64,000 nucleotides of DNA, taken from positions 682,001-746,000 of the forward strand of contig JAUTXW010000204.1 of NCBI GenBank assembly GCA_030620095.1. Direction: 5' to 3'. Each line of letters begins with the position of its first letter. Position 1 is the first letter of the stretch. Positions 11,524 through 22,021 of this stretch are shown here, one piece after another. Under the pieces are notes generated by a model. The model was not told the DNA's origin. It worked only from the letters and a program-made list of their open reading frames with translations, and did not search any database. The DNA is from Kuschelorhynchus macadamiae. Taxonomy: Eukaryota > Arthropoda > Insecta > Coleoptera > Curculionidae. The position numbers and the translations under genes are program-made.

Positions 11524-12126
11524 TTTTACAAAAACCTCATTTATCTAGTTAGATGCTTGCTATTAAACGAAAGTTCAGTTTATTCAATAAGTAAAACCAT
11601 TCTTTAATATCGCACAGTTGTGGGTTATGGAACATAGTGTGGCAATCAAATTAGCTTCTAACCGTGCAAATCGCGAGATTTTTCTACATCGCGTTTTTGT
11701 TTTATTATTTTTTGACATTTTTTTATTGTTTGTATTAACGGGTGACATCGACATTATTTGAGATTTAAGGTTAAAATCGGTATTAAGTATTTTTATTATT
11801 TAAAACTTAAACAAAGCACCATCCAGTTATTTAAATAGTAATAGTCGTAAAAAAGTAAAGTAAACAATTTGAATAGTAATTAGCTTACTCACTAGATTAC
11901 ACATTCTCGTTACTATTCTTGTAAACTTTTAGTAAATTAACATCAGTTTTTAATATATAATATAATGATCGGTTATCCCTTAATACTTATGTTAATATTA
12001 CTTTTATTTTAACACTTATTTTTGCAATGAGGGCAAATAAATAATTTTGGTAATATCCTACCACGTGCCCCTGGTTAGTACTCTTAAAAATTTTAATATG
12101 GATTCGGTAAGAAAATATTATATGTA
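11524..12126. other. AT-rich spacer, nothing recognised
   Basis: No coding frame or repeat structure I can support. It ends at the TA (12125-12126) that precedes the mariner left terminus. Confidence 0.4.
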
Positions 12127-12494
12127 CAGGGTGTCCCATCTTGGTTGCTGGTATTTCGCTTATTTTTTAAGATAGAACCTGAGCTACTTGTTTTTGTGAA
12201 CCAAAAGATGTTGCAAACAAAACAGTTATAGCCCTCTTAGTTTCCGACCTACAGGGCGATACTGAAAATATTACATTTTCAGTATCTCAGTATGTCAACT
12301 TGTCAAACACAAAAAAAAACTAATTCTTTTGGAGCTTTTTACGTAGAATCCAATGGCGTAGTCAGTTTTTTAGATATTAAAATACAGACAAATGCTTGCT
12401 TTTTTTTAATGAACTTTTTACGAGCTCTTCAAAAATATATAACAGTATGGGTCTATTCTAATAAACAACAACAAAAATCAGAATTTTCATAATT
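12127..12494 (+). repeat. Left TIR arm of the 12-20 kb mariner
   Basis: Contains AAGATAGAACC, AGCCCTCTTAGTTTCC, GGCGATACTGAAAATATT, CAATGGCGTAGTCAG, CAGTATGGGTCTA and GAATTTTCATAATT in this order. All recur in reverse complement in the right arm at 20009-20422. Confidence 0.75.
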
Positions 12495-13001
12495 AATAAT
12501 AATAATAATAAATGTCTTTATTTGGTAACATACAGGAAATATTTAATACAATTTACATTTAAAAAAAATAGTGACCAAAAAGGGGAAGTTCACACTTGGA
12601 AAGTGTGCTTTAACACTTAACCCTTTAAAGTCATTAAAGTCTAATCATATAAGCATCGACACAGTTCAGGAAAACAATGACACAGATTATGATACGGTTG
12701 TCACAGCCGGGTATAAAAGTCACTATCAATAGTCTCACAACATAATATTACAAGCGAAATTTATAATAAAACTATTAATTATTCCACAATTATAATTACA
12801 GCTTAATAATAAAATAAAATTACGATAAAAGTAAAATAAATATGTATACAAATTAAGACAGGAAGGTAAATAATAATTTTAGTAATATTTAAGTTTAGCT
12901 GACTGTTGAACAGCATTTTTCGAGCTTCCATACGAAACTTTTTTTGGCTAAGGGATTTAAGTCTCTCCCGTAACGGACTGTACAGATCTATGATGTCATA
13001 G

Positions 13002-13837
13002 CTAAAAGAGTGCTGTTTTGTGCGCTGGAGGGGTGAGTTGGCTCTTGTATCTAACGTTGGTATTATGGACATTGCTTCGAAAAGAGAGCTTATTAAAAAG
13101 ATAGCATGGCCTTTGTGTTTGTAAAATCTTATGATAAAGAGTGATAGCAGAAAGCTTTCGCCTGTTTGACATATTAAGCCAATTTAGCTCAGTAATTTTG
13201 TGCGATATCTGCTCAAATTTTCTTATATCATAAATGAATCTGGCACAAGAATTTTGAACTCGCTGTATTCGGTAACATGTACTTTGGTGTAGTCCAGGGC
13301 CGTAGACAGGCGCACAATAAGTAAATTGTGACAGTACCAATACCCCATAATATTATCTTTGTTTTACGATGAAGACACTTGCGAAGTGGATACAACATTC
13401 TTAAAGCTGCATACGCTCTTTGTGTATTTTTTGTTATGATACTTCAGAGTTTGGTCAAGTATTAAACCAAGATTTTTTGCACTATCTACTACGTCGATTT
13501 TTTTATTGTGGATTTGGATTTGAATAGAATTTTTGATAATATTACAGTCATTTTTTCTACCAAACAAGAGAACAGAGGACTTTTTGGGATTCAACTTTAG
13601 AGAGTGTTGTAATGATAGTTCAGAAAGTTTTTTTAGATCTTCATTGATTCTGGCTTGTGAATCGACCAAATTATTTTTATTGAAAATTTTATAGATCTGG
13701 GTGTCATCAGCGTACATATGCAACTGACAGTGTCTTATATGTCTATGAAAACTTACCGTGTATATTGTAAAAAGGAACGGGGACAATACATAGCCCTGGG
13801 GTACACCCTTAGTTACATTTCTACTAGATGAGATCAA
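13002..13837 (-). pseudogene. ORF2 reverse-transcriptase C-terminal half of the non-LTR element
   Basis: Frame 13837-13364 reads VTKGVPQGYVLSPFLFTIYT, then HMYADDTQIY (catalytic YADD) and later KKSSVLLFGRK. The next frame (13340-13002) has the C-terminal domain with YRIQRVQNSCARFIYDI, seen in many CR1/Daphne-like elements. The N-terminal RT motifs are absent: upstream of YLNRTQQVALNG the sequence switches at about 13870 to the PIF/Harbinger element. The C-terminal piece continues in a third frame to about 12803. Confidence 0.8.
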
Positions 13838-14207
13838 ACCGTTGAGGGCAACTTGCTGAGTTCTATTAAGGTAGCATCAGACATAGCTACTTTAGTTGCT
13901 CAGCACATTAGAAAACTGCGCAACTTGATCTGCTGCAAGTGTGAACACCGGGGCAACCTGCAACGTTGCGATCGCAGCTTGGTTGCGGAGGCTACTTTTT
14001 TGTTGCGCGCAGTTTAAGAAATAGCTGTGTGTGAACAGTTGTTGAGGAAGGTTGCAAGCCCAGTAAAAGATTACTAATCAGTTGAAACTTTCACTGCGGA
14101 CATCGGTGCAGTATTCTGTTGGTATGCCCGAAATGTATACACTTTTTTTCAGTTAACTCCAGGATTTATATTTAGGTATTTAGTAAAGAATTAACCGACA
14201 AATTGCG

Positions 14208-14588
14208 ATGTCGTCGAAGTCAAAACAAGCGAATTGAAACAGAGAACAAGTAAAATGTTTAATAGAAGCGGTAGAAGCAAAGGAGTGTTTATGGAACGTA
14301 AAAAGTCCATTCTATCATAACCAAACGAAAAGACGAGCCGCTATTTTGGAAATTTCTTCTGAATTACATATGCCCGATGAAGACACAAAAAAGAAAATTC
14401 ACAGGTTGCGTGCACAATATTCAAAAGAACGTTCAAAAATGAAAAGTTCCAAATCTGGTTGCGGAGCAGACGAAACCTACAAAACAAAATGGGAATTTTA
14501 CGACATGTTGCAATTCATGTTTTATCACAATGACAAAAAAACAACAGATTCAATGGTAAGTAAATGTTTATTAAGTAGGTTTACTTAA
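14208..14588 (+). pseudogene. MADF-domain protein of the PIF/Harbinger element
   Basis: Translation from the ATG at 14208 gives a short head, an in-frame TGA at the tenth codon, and then a continuous MADF-like domain: CLIEAVEAKECLWNV, FYHNQTKRRAAILEI, DTKKKIHRLRAQYSKER and YKTKWEFYDMLQFM. In Harbinger elements this Myb/SANT/MADF partner binds the transposon ends and helps import the nuclease. The single premature stop (TGA where TGG or another codon is expected) breaks the start. It ends at the TAA near 14588, close to and converging on the transposase gene. Confidence 0.7.
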
Positions 14589-14618
14589 GGTTTACATTTC
14601 AATATAGTAGATATTTTA

Positions 14619-15409
14619 TTAAATATGATTGCATTGCCAAGGAACCTCCCCTTCACGACAAAAATAATCTGGAAATTCTTCTCTAACGTTCTTTGCCAAA
14701 ACAGTTGGGTTTCTGGATGTATTGTTCGTTTGTAATCCTTGTAGAGGAGCATCAACTTCGTTACGCCAATTACCAAGGGTAATGTTACCATCCTGATCTT
14801 CGTAATCGAAAGTTCCATTTGTGGCATATACTGACGCAGACTGTGTGCGAGACATTATAAAGTTGTGTAATACACAAACAGCGCAAACAATTTGCGTAAC
14901 TTTTTGTTCAGACAGTTCCACACTTCTTCGTAAAACCCGAAAACGTGAAGATAGAATACCAAATACATTTTCGATTATTCGTCTGGCACGAGATAGTCGA
15001 TAATTAAAAACTCTTTTGGCAACACCTTGAGATTTAAAAGCACATGGTTTTAGCATATATGGTTTTAAAGCAAATGCATCGTCTGGCACCACAACGTACG
15101 GCACACGCTGCTGTCGACCTGGTAATGGTTTTGGCTGTGGAATGTTTACGGAATTATTTTCAAGTGCATCTGAGAGTTTAAAATTTTGGTAAACACCACC
15201 GTCTGAATTCTGGATCCAACGTTGATATAGGTGAATCGATAATTAGCATCGGCTAATCCAAGCAGTATAATGCTGTGTGCGTGTTTATAATTAAAATTCA
15301 AACTTCCGCTATTTGCTGGTGCCTTCAGGTTTACATGTTTTCCGTCGATGGTCCCCAGACAATTAGGAAAATTCCATTTCTTCATAAAGTCATCAGCAAT
15401 TTGTCCCAT
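14619..15409 (-). pseudogene. PIF/Harbinger DDE_Tnp_4 transposase, frameshifted
   Basis: Two minus-strand frames make one nuclease. The first (15409-15146) has FPNCLGTIDGKHV (first catalytic Asp) and YKHAHSIILLGLADANYRF. A one-base shift near 15195 moves the second Asp motif, readable as NSDGGVYQNFKL, into another frame. The second frame (15104-14619) has VVPDDAFALKPYMLKP, then ARRIIENVFGILSSRFRVL with the catalytic Glu, and CVLHNFI. All three catalytic residues are therefore still in the DNA. The tail has acidic/Asn-rich residues and ends at a stop near 14619. The N-terminus before GQIADDF is not defined. Confidence 0.8.
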
Positions 15410-15883
15410 TCCGCTTCTGTATTCGGCATGTGTAAAAATAATTAAAACGTTATTGGCACTTAAAAATTACTCGTACAGAGTAATTGGTTATAAATGGACC
15501 TCCACTTAACTGTTTTATTTGACGTTTAAGAAAAAAATGTTAATACAAAAGTTTTATATTTCGAAATTAATTCATAAGTACAGGGTGTTTTAAAAAGTCT
15601 GGGTGTAGTCCAACTTTCGAATACTCTACTTAGAATCCTATAAATATCATCGCACGTCACTAGACTGAAATTAAATTCCGAGTTTGAAACTGTATTTCCA
15701 TTATAAAATCGAATGAGATCATTATTGTTATTGTTAATAGAAGGAATACTGTCGACAAAATAGTTATTGATTAATTCAGGATCACAAAAAGTATTTGGTA
15801 ACACCCTGTTATTATTTTTTTTATTATTCAATGAGTTGAATTATTTCCACATAGATTTGGGATCTTTGTTATTAGCCATATTT

Positions 15884-16894
15884 TCATAATAGGCTCGCTT
15901 TCACGTTTGTCAAATTTCTTAGCCTTTTGTAATAGTTCCAATGTTCTATGTTTTTAGTCTTTCTATACTTTGCTTTGGCTAGATCCCTAAGCCTCATCAT
16001 AAATTTTAAGTTATCGGTTAACCATGGAGCTTTTGGTTTACTAATTCGTACATTTCTTAACGGCACATTATAGTTAAATAAATCAATAAGATGGTGATTT
16101 AAAAATGTAACTTTATCATTAACATCTTGTATAAAAAATATATCTTGTAAGCGTAATCCCTGCAAGTCTTTATTTAATAGATCTTCATTAAGATTTTTAT
16201 AATCTCTGAATGAATAAAAAGTAGGTTCAGTCTTTTTAGAGTTATAATTTAACGTACAGTATATGAGATCATGATCCGATAGGTCCAAGGATTTTACATC
16301 ACACCTCTCTACACTTTCAGCATTACTAGCGACAACAATATCCAGTAATGTAGATGACCGCTGTGCTATTCGTGTCGGTTCGTTAATTATTTGGCTCATG
16401 TTTAAGCCCTCCACCATACTTAAAAAGTACTGGGTAGCTGAACTATCTACATTAAACATGTCAATATTTACGTCGCCCAAACAGTAGACATTATCACTAA
16501 CCTGCAAACAAGCAGACAGCGACTCCTCTAAGACGTCTATGAACTGTCTGCTTCCCAAATGCGGAGGCCTGTAGCAAACTCCCACCACTATTACCACATT
16601 TCCAACTTTTACTGATAGCCATAGCTGCTCTATAATGGTATGCATATTTATGATTTCATAGTGTAACGAATTTATTAGATAATAGGCCACTCCACCGCCT
16701 CTACTCGGTCTATCTGATCTCACGAGACTGTAGCCATCAATCCGTAGTCGGTCACCCGACATCCGATCGTTAAGCCAAGTTTCAGACAATGCAAAAATAT
16801 CATAATTATAATTAATTAATAGTTCTTTAAAATCATTAAATTTTGGTTGTAGAGATCTGATATTCAGATGACCAACCGTTAGATTGCGTTTCAT
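15884..16894 (-). CDS. ORF2 apurinic-endonuclease domain of the non-LTR element
   Basis: An uninterrupted 336-codon frame from the ATG at 16894. Motifs of the exonuclease-endonuclease-phosphatase fold are in order: GHLNIRSL (residues 8-15), SETWL (37-41), RSDRPSRGGGVAYYL (about 59-73), VGVCYRPP, CLGDVNIDMF (GDxN) and LDLSDHDLIYC (SDH box near 205-215). The tail reads PKAPWLTDNLKFMMRLRD, the usual junction toward the RT domain. The enzyme nicks target DNA to prime reverse transcription. The domain looks intact, but the frame stops before the RT, which lies in other frames with a gap, so the element as a whole is dead. Confidence 0.85.
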   Translation of the reverse strand: MKRNLTVGHLNIRSLQPKFNDFKELLINYNYDIFALSETWLNDRMSGDRLRIDGYSLVRSDRPSRGGGVAYYLINSLHYEIINMHTIIEQLWLSVKVGNVVIVVGVCYRPPHLGSRQFIDVLEESLSACLQVSDNVYCLGDVNIDMFNVDSSATQYFLSMVEGLNMSQIINEPTRIAQRSSTLLDIVVASNAESVERCDVKSLDLSDHDLIYCTLNYNSKKTEPTFYSFRDYKNLNEDLLNKDLQGLRLQDIFFIQDVNDKVTFLNHHLIDLFNYNVPLRNVRISKPKAPWLTDNLKFMMRLRDLAKAKYRKTKNIEHWNYYKRLRNLTNVKASLL

Positions 16895-17345
16895 TCTAAA
16901 AAAAAACTTTTAAAAATTAAAATGTTAAATCAAAGGTACTGCGTAAAAATTAAAGTACCAAATATTGGAATACCGAATATCGATTTTTTTTTCTGTTTTT
17001 AAAAAGATTTAAATTTTTTAAACCACTTAACAGCTAAAACGGAATACATACAAGGAAAAACAAAATTTTAAGATATTTATAATATAGTCCTTTTAAAGAG
17101 AGCAGCGAAAAATTAAAATATTAATTAAAGGTACTGTTGTAGAATTTCAGTGTTACAATCCTTTAAAACATTTTACCTACATCTATATTCTTTATTGAAT
17201 GCTATATTAAAAACATACATTTTCAAATCAGGCGATATATAAAATATGTTAAGATAGGCCTGTTAAAAAAGCAAGCAATAAATAAGTAAATCTTATCACT
17301 ATAAATATCAGATAAAATGGTCTGGGACAAACTACACGGACTCTA
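16895..17345 (-). other. Interval between ORF1 and ORF2 of the non-LTR element
   Basis: AT-rich, with no frame recognised. Probably eroded 3' end of ORF1 plus spacer within the non-LTR element. Confidence 0.35.
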
Positions 17346-18106
17346 CTACTTGTTGGCTGGGCTTGATTTTGACGCCAATCTGGTGCTTCTTAAAAATGAT
17401 TTTGTTGTCTTCTGCTTCTTTAAGATATTAGTTGAGTCTCCTGGTTTATCGTTTAGTTTCTCATCATCTTGTTTTTTATTTTCCGTTTCTTTGGTTTGAT
17501 CTGAGCTGGAATTTGAAATGGCTCTGGTTTCTAGGCTTTCTAAGTATGTTGTGTTGTTGTTCCTTTGGGGAAAGATCAAAAACTCACTAGATCCTGGGCG
17601 TGGCGGGTGCACTGTTATGTAATGTAAATTTATTGTTAGCGTCTTCACTTGAATCTTTTACAGAGTGGGTCAATGTGCCTAGCTGATTTGCAGCATAGAT
17701 CTCCCCGTTTATTAGTAATCTATTTCCACTGATGATTTTAGCAGAAACATTCTGTTACACGAGTTTGTTTGAGATGCTATAATAAAATTTTCCGTTCTTG
17801 TCGGTCTTCAAAGCATAGGTCTTGCTTTATAAATAATGTTTGGCCCTTTAACTTAAACGCATTTTTTAAAACGATATTCTTTTTAAGAAAAGTAACAAAT
17901 TCCACTTTTATGGGTTTAGCGCTCTTGTCCTTAGAGCTGTTCAAAATATATACGTTGTTGATATCAGTTGCTTTGACTTCAAACTGCAGCTGATTTTTAA
18001 AAAAGGATAATATAAAAGAAAGGAGTTCAGATCCATCTACGTTAAATTCTAATCGAAATATAAGTATATTGTTTTTTCTGATTTTTCTTTCAAATTGGAG
18101 CTGCAT
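17346..18106 (-). pseudogene. ORF1 of the non-LTR element
   Basis: The frame 17777-18106 contains ERKIRKNNILIFRLEF at its start and later VEFVTFLKKNIVLKNAFKLK and DRQERKILL. This is the RRM-like nucleic-acid-binding core seen in ORF1 proteins of insect CR1-group elements (RKNNIIIFG ... KPIxVEFVSYLKK ... REERKxL). Another frame continues with LLINGEIYAANQLGTL at about 17670-17720, the usual C-terminal feature. A further frame (17346-17648) gives a charged Ser/Lys-rich tail. At least two frameshifts break it. Its role in living elements is to bind the RNA in the ribonucleoprotein used for target-primed reverse transcription. Confidence 0.6.
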
Positions 18107-18524
18107 AAATTCAATGTTGTTGCATCTAGTTTTGTATTTTTTTTCCTTGAATGCTTTCCTTTAAGTTCTTGATTACTTTTCAATCGTTTCTGTTAGTTTT
18201 AATAATTTTCCCATTTTCTACTTGAATGTGATCTTATAACTTCTTTGACGAGTGGTGCTAGCACACTTTTCAATCGCTTCTGTTAGTTTTATATGTAAAA
18301 GTCAGATAAATATACTACATCGGTCATACCTACTTGTGTAGTTGCCGTTCAGCAAAGAATGTGTTTTAGTTCAATATATTGACAAAACATAAAGGAATAA
18401 TTTGACTCGCGTTTCACTTTCCTCGGTTCACTATTTCCGTACTTATGATTGTTAATAAAGGAGAAGAACAAAAGTGCGTCTAAAAATTTTCCATTTAGGC
18501 TTGTCTAGTATTTACTATGATAGA

Positions 18525-18704
<180 letters not shown>

Positions 18705-18904
18705 TTTTTCACAAATTCACATTCAAAATTTTGCAGTAGGCCATGCAAAACAGTGCTGCTTTTTATTTTATACTTGGAAGCAAATGACAGTTCCCAAATT
18801 TTGTTCTATGTCGGGTCATTACTTGTCTTATTTATAAAAATATTTTATTTTTAAATTTTACTAGTTTTTTGTATTTATTTATTGTGTAGAAGTATATTTG
18901 TAAT

Positions 18905-19815
18905 ATGGCAGAAAACCAAACATTCGAACATTTTGAGAAATACGATATGTTACCTTAACAGGTAAATAGTTGGTGTCTAAGTATATTTAAATACTATTGC
19001 TTAATTTGTATTTAGATATCCAGAACGGCGGCAACCTAGTATATCCACAAACTCCTGTAGAGCCAGTGGAAAGAGCGTAGGGATTCCAAAAACTAAAGTA
19101 CAACAAATTCTGAAAATCACAAATACCACCCATACACATTTAGGCTTGTCTAGTATTTACACTCTGGGTATGCTCAAAGTCGGGTAGTCGATTGGTATCG
19201 CGAAAGATGTCATATAGTTAGAGATTTTAAAATGGAGGTTATATGGTCAGATACATTTTAGTAATTCTGGTGTACTTAATAGGCATCATTGCAGATTCTA
19301 TTCCCAGGAAAACCAACACCAAATATTTCCCAGAAGACAGCAGGGCAGGTTTGGTCTAAATGTGTCTTGCTATTAGGAACATAGATAACATTTTATATAT
19401 TTGAAGGAAATCTAACAGCCAATCGCTGTGTGGAAATTTTAAAGACAGCTATACTTAATTTGTTTGATAAGTTGATGACGTTTCTTTAGAGCATGCAGAA
19501 CGAAATTTATTTTCAACAGGACGGGACTCTGCACACAATTCTCAAATGACGAGGTTATTTCTGGAGAATAATTTTATCAAAGAATCGGAACCAATGAGCC
19601 TATAAGATGGCCACCTAAGTCCCCAAACTTGTCGATATTGGATTTCAATCCATGGGGATATCTGAAAAATAAAATTTACAAAAATCATTATAATAAATAA
19701 AATTTACAAAAATCATTATTATAATATTCAATAGTGAGGAAACGCAATTAGAGAAAGTTTTCGCTACTTACTTAAAAAATCACCTCGTTGTTTATACGAC
19801 AAACAGGAAATCAGT
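18905..19815 (+). pseudogene. DUF4817-type mariner transposase, heavily decayed
   Basis: The likely start is ATG 18905, followed by FEHFEKYDML. Then RYPERRQP at about 19013 (DUF4817 signature RYPxRRxPD), VPKTKVQQILK, VIWSDTF (first Asp, DE to DT), NRHHCRF and QGRFGLNVSC, YFQQDGT (second Asp), and SPNLSILDFNPWGYLKN, where the third catalytic Asp is Asn. The pieces sit in different frames with several stops. It is closely related to the transposase at 53340-54312. It belongs to the element bounded by the arms at 12127 and 20422. Confidence 0.72.
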
Positions 19816-20008
19816 TTGAACAGTCCTTTCGATTTACTTGGTTACTGTAGTGTTTATGTCACGAATTTCAAAGATGGTTTTTGCTTTTGTTACATAGATC
19901 TAGGTAGTTAGTACTTTTTGTGCAAAATTATCAATAGATATATTGATAAATAACTGTTATTAAATAACTTATTTATTGTTGCATGCTCTACTGCAATATT
20001 TTAAAGCG

Positions 20009-20422
20009 AATTATGAAAATTAGGATTTTTATTTTTATTTATTAAAGTAGACCCATACTGGTATATATTTTTAAGAAACATGTACAAAGACAATTTATTT
20101 TTTTGACAAATATACAGGGTGTTCCGTTTAAAAAACCAAGCATAGGTCAATATTTCAAAAACAGTAATATTAAAAAAAAATAACTACGCCACTTGATTCT
20201 AAGTAAAACATTCTAAAAGAATTTGTTTTTATCTTTTTGACAAGTTCTCGGACAGGAGATACTAAGGGTATTTGAAAATGCAATATTTTCAATATCGCCT
20301 TGTAGCTTGGAAACTAAGAGGGCTATGACTATTTTGTTTGCGGTATCTTTCGTTTTACAAGAAAGTAGCTTAGGTTCGCGAAAACCGCAAAGTTCTATCT
20401 TTAAAAACAAGCGAGATACCCC
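20009..20422 (-). repeat. Right TIR arm of the 12-20 kb mariner
   Basis: Inverted match to 12127-12494, from AATTATGAAAATTAGG to TTCTATCTTTAAAAACAAGC. It holds an extra terminus-like block around 20111-20140 that the left arm lacks. The outer end diverges, so the terminal CAGGGTG is not visible here. Confidence 0.7.
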
Positions 20423-20720
20423 ACATTTGCAATTAAAATTTAAAAATAATTTAAATATTATATTTAAAGCACAAAGCGATTTTTCTCCCTCCCAAGTTTT
20501 TTTTCTACCACGAAGGACTGAGGTCTAAGAGTACTGCCCGCCTTACATTAACCGTGAATGTTTTTTTTTGGTGACGCAAGCTCTGCATTAGAGACCGCGG
20601 AGTCGGAGTTTCCGTCGACATTCTCCAAATACCAAAGCATGCATTTGCACTTCACGGTACTTTTATAGAAAACGCGATGGTACCTGCCACGGTCGTTACT
20701 GTCAATGGCGGCTCGTGGTG
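20423..20720. repeat. Spacer and short dispersed repeat, copy 2 (about 20590-20720)
   Basis: After a poorly defined mariner right end there is a GC-richer block with GTTTCCGTCGACATTCTCC, AAGCATGCATTTGCA and TGCCACGGTCGTTACTGTCA. It matches 7840-7985. It runs into CAATGGCGGCTCGTGG near 20703, which resembles a hAT terminal sequence. Confidence 0.5.
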
Positions 20721-20739
20721 AATTATATTGGGAGGTCAA

Positions 20740-21505
20740 TCACAAATTTAAAAATGAGCATACTCTCTAAAATAAAAATAAATATCTTATCTTTAAATTG
20801 AGCTTTAAATTCTCTTCTCTTAGAATTGGAAAAATGCTGAATGACACGTTCGTTAAAATTGCACGCACATTCCTTTTATAAACAATTTCTCGATGCTTAA
20901 CATTGCTAAAGCGGATAGTCTATCTTGGCCCAACTCCTCAATAAAAGCCCTCGAAAAACCCCTGGATTTTCAGAGAAAGCGGTTTTATCACAGCCACGTA
21001 GTGCCAGCTCGAATGCCCCACAAAATTTTACACATCTATAATTTTGTATAAAATATAACCATTTTTGGATACATTTTCATTAAAATCTCTAAGATGTAAG
21101 ATATAAGCTGTGTCTAGCTGAGTGAGAATATCAACACTTCCTACCGTAGCATAGTTCACCGAACATTTCATGTGATCTGCAGAAAACGCGTGTTTTTTTA
21201 TTTTTTCTTTTAAGTGTTTTAAGCCTTTAACACCGGTTTTGCAGCATAATGAGTCCGACGAGTCCTTAGACAACGACAAACAAACGTAAGAGTAAAATGA
21301 GTTAGAGACTCACAACCACATATCCAGTTAGTTAAATCGTACATCCTTTGCGAAAGTTTTCATGAACCTCTTTATTTTTGTCTTTACTAGTTCGTCGTAT
21401 ACTAATTTCTGGCAAATTGCGACCACTTATCTTGAATTCGGTTATTTTCTCAAAATTAAGTTCGTTAGCACTCTTTAGTTGTTTAATTTTTTGCACTACC
21501 GACAT
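20740..21505 (-). pseudogene. hAT-family transposase remnant (ZMYM1-like/TTF zinc-finger type)
   Basis: On the minus strand from the ATG at 21505: KIKQLKSANELNFEKITEF, then WICGCES, then KTGVKGLKHLKEKIKKHA, GSVDILTQLDTAYILH, FCGAFELALRG and NPGVFRGLL. These are the successive landmarks of the zinc-finger and DUF4371 part of hAT transposases of the ZMYM1-like group. It then jumps to DRLSALAMLSIE and an FNERVIxHF-like tail, the C-terminal dimerisation end. The central RNase H-like nuclease core is absent, so this is an internal-deletion derivative with additional frameshifts. A candidate left terminus is CAATGGCGGCTCGTGG near 20703; the right terminus is uncertain. Confidence 0.72.
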
Positions 21506-21658
21506 TTTATTTCATCTACATTCACCACTCAAACATAGACGACCTTGAAATTGGTTATTTTTGCAAAATTAAGTTTATAACCACTTTTTAGTTGTTTATT
21601 TTTTTGCACTAGTCACTACCAATATTTTATTTCCTGTATATCTCCGACTCACACATGG
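21433..21658 (-). repeat. Tandem duplication of the hAT N-terminal coding start
   Basis: The block TTTGCACTACCGACATTTTA with AGTTGTTTA and GGTTATTTTCTCAAAATTAA occurs at 21433-21540. It recurs with changes at 21543-21658, a unit of about 110 bp. The second copy lies upstream of the minus-strand start. Confidence 0.6.
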
Positions 21659-21660
21659 AT

Positions 21661-22021
21661 CATAAAAATAAAAAAATATATATTATAAAAACCAGTTTAT
21701 AAATCAATTTTCATAGATTAAAAACGTCCGAAACAATATCGAGTTAGAATATCGACCGCGCGATCTCTGAACAATTACATTTTAGCATGCCGACGTGATG
21801 CCGCGACTGATCGATCGAATTATGAGAAGAGACCGGCTGATGACCCAAATCGCGATTTCATATTCCATTTGGTATCACGTTCGGCTGCCGCTCGTTAGCT
21901 GTGAAATATTATCAGGGCAGTTCGGACTGCCCAGCCTAGCTTAGTATAGCGTATTTTATTATGCCCAAGGAACGCAACGAGACCATTCGAACCGCCGCGC
22001 GCGGCTAACAGTGTAGCGTAC
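21661..22021. other. GC-richer spacer after the hAT remnant
   Basis: Contains ACCGCCGCGCGCGGCTAACA with a GCCGCGCGCGGC hairpin near 21991-22010 and clusters of CGATCG-like words, unlike the AT-rich surroundings. It may be the subterminal or terminal part of the hAT element. No coding frame recognised. Confidence 0.35.

Larger units (their letters stand above)
13870..15510. mobile_element. PIF/Harbinger element, internally damaged, inside the non-LTR element
   Basis: It carries the two divergent or convergent genes typical of PIF/Harbinger: a MADF-type DNA-binding protein on the plus strand (14208-14588) and a DDE_Tnp_4 nuclease on the minus strand (14619-15409). The left boundary is GGTAGCATCAGACATAGC at 13870, directly after TTAA, which would fit the usual 3-bp TWA target. 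No matching right terminus was found near 15500. The non-LTR sequence on the two sides does not rejoin cleanly (part of RT is missing), so a deletion accompanied or followed insertion. A TACAGGGTGTTTT word at about 15581 may be a scrap of a mariner end. Confidence 0.7.
12493..18240 (-). mobile_element. CR1/Daphne-like non-LTR retrotransposon with ORF1 and ORF2
   Basis: Read on the minus strand it has ORF1 (18106 to about 17346), an AP-endonuclease domain (16894-15884), a linker (15831-15615), reverse transcriptase (to 13364), a C-terminal domain (to 12803) and a short 3' UTR ending in AATAAAGACATT and a (TTA)n tail at about 12493-12520. The (ATT)/(ATTT) microsatellite tail without long poly(A) suits CR1-group elements. 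The first half of the RT domain is missing and the PIF/Harbinger sequence sits at that place (13870-15510). The 5' end is approximate; an imperfect repeat with TTTTCAATCGTTTCTGTTAG occurs twice at 18176-18292. Confidence 0.7.

Noticed and set aside
15581..15620. TACAGGGTGTTTTAAAAAGT as a separate mariner insertion
   Set aside because: Only one end-like word is visible with no partner end or TA duplication; it may be a scrap or chance.
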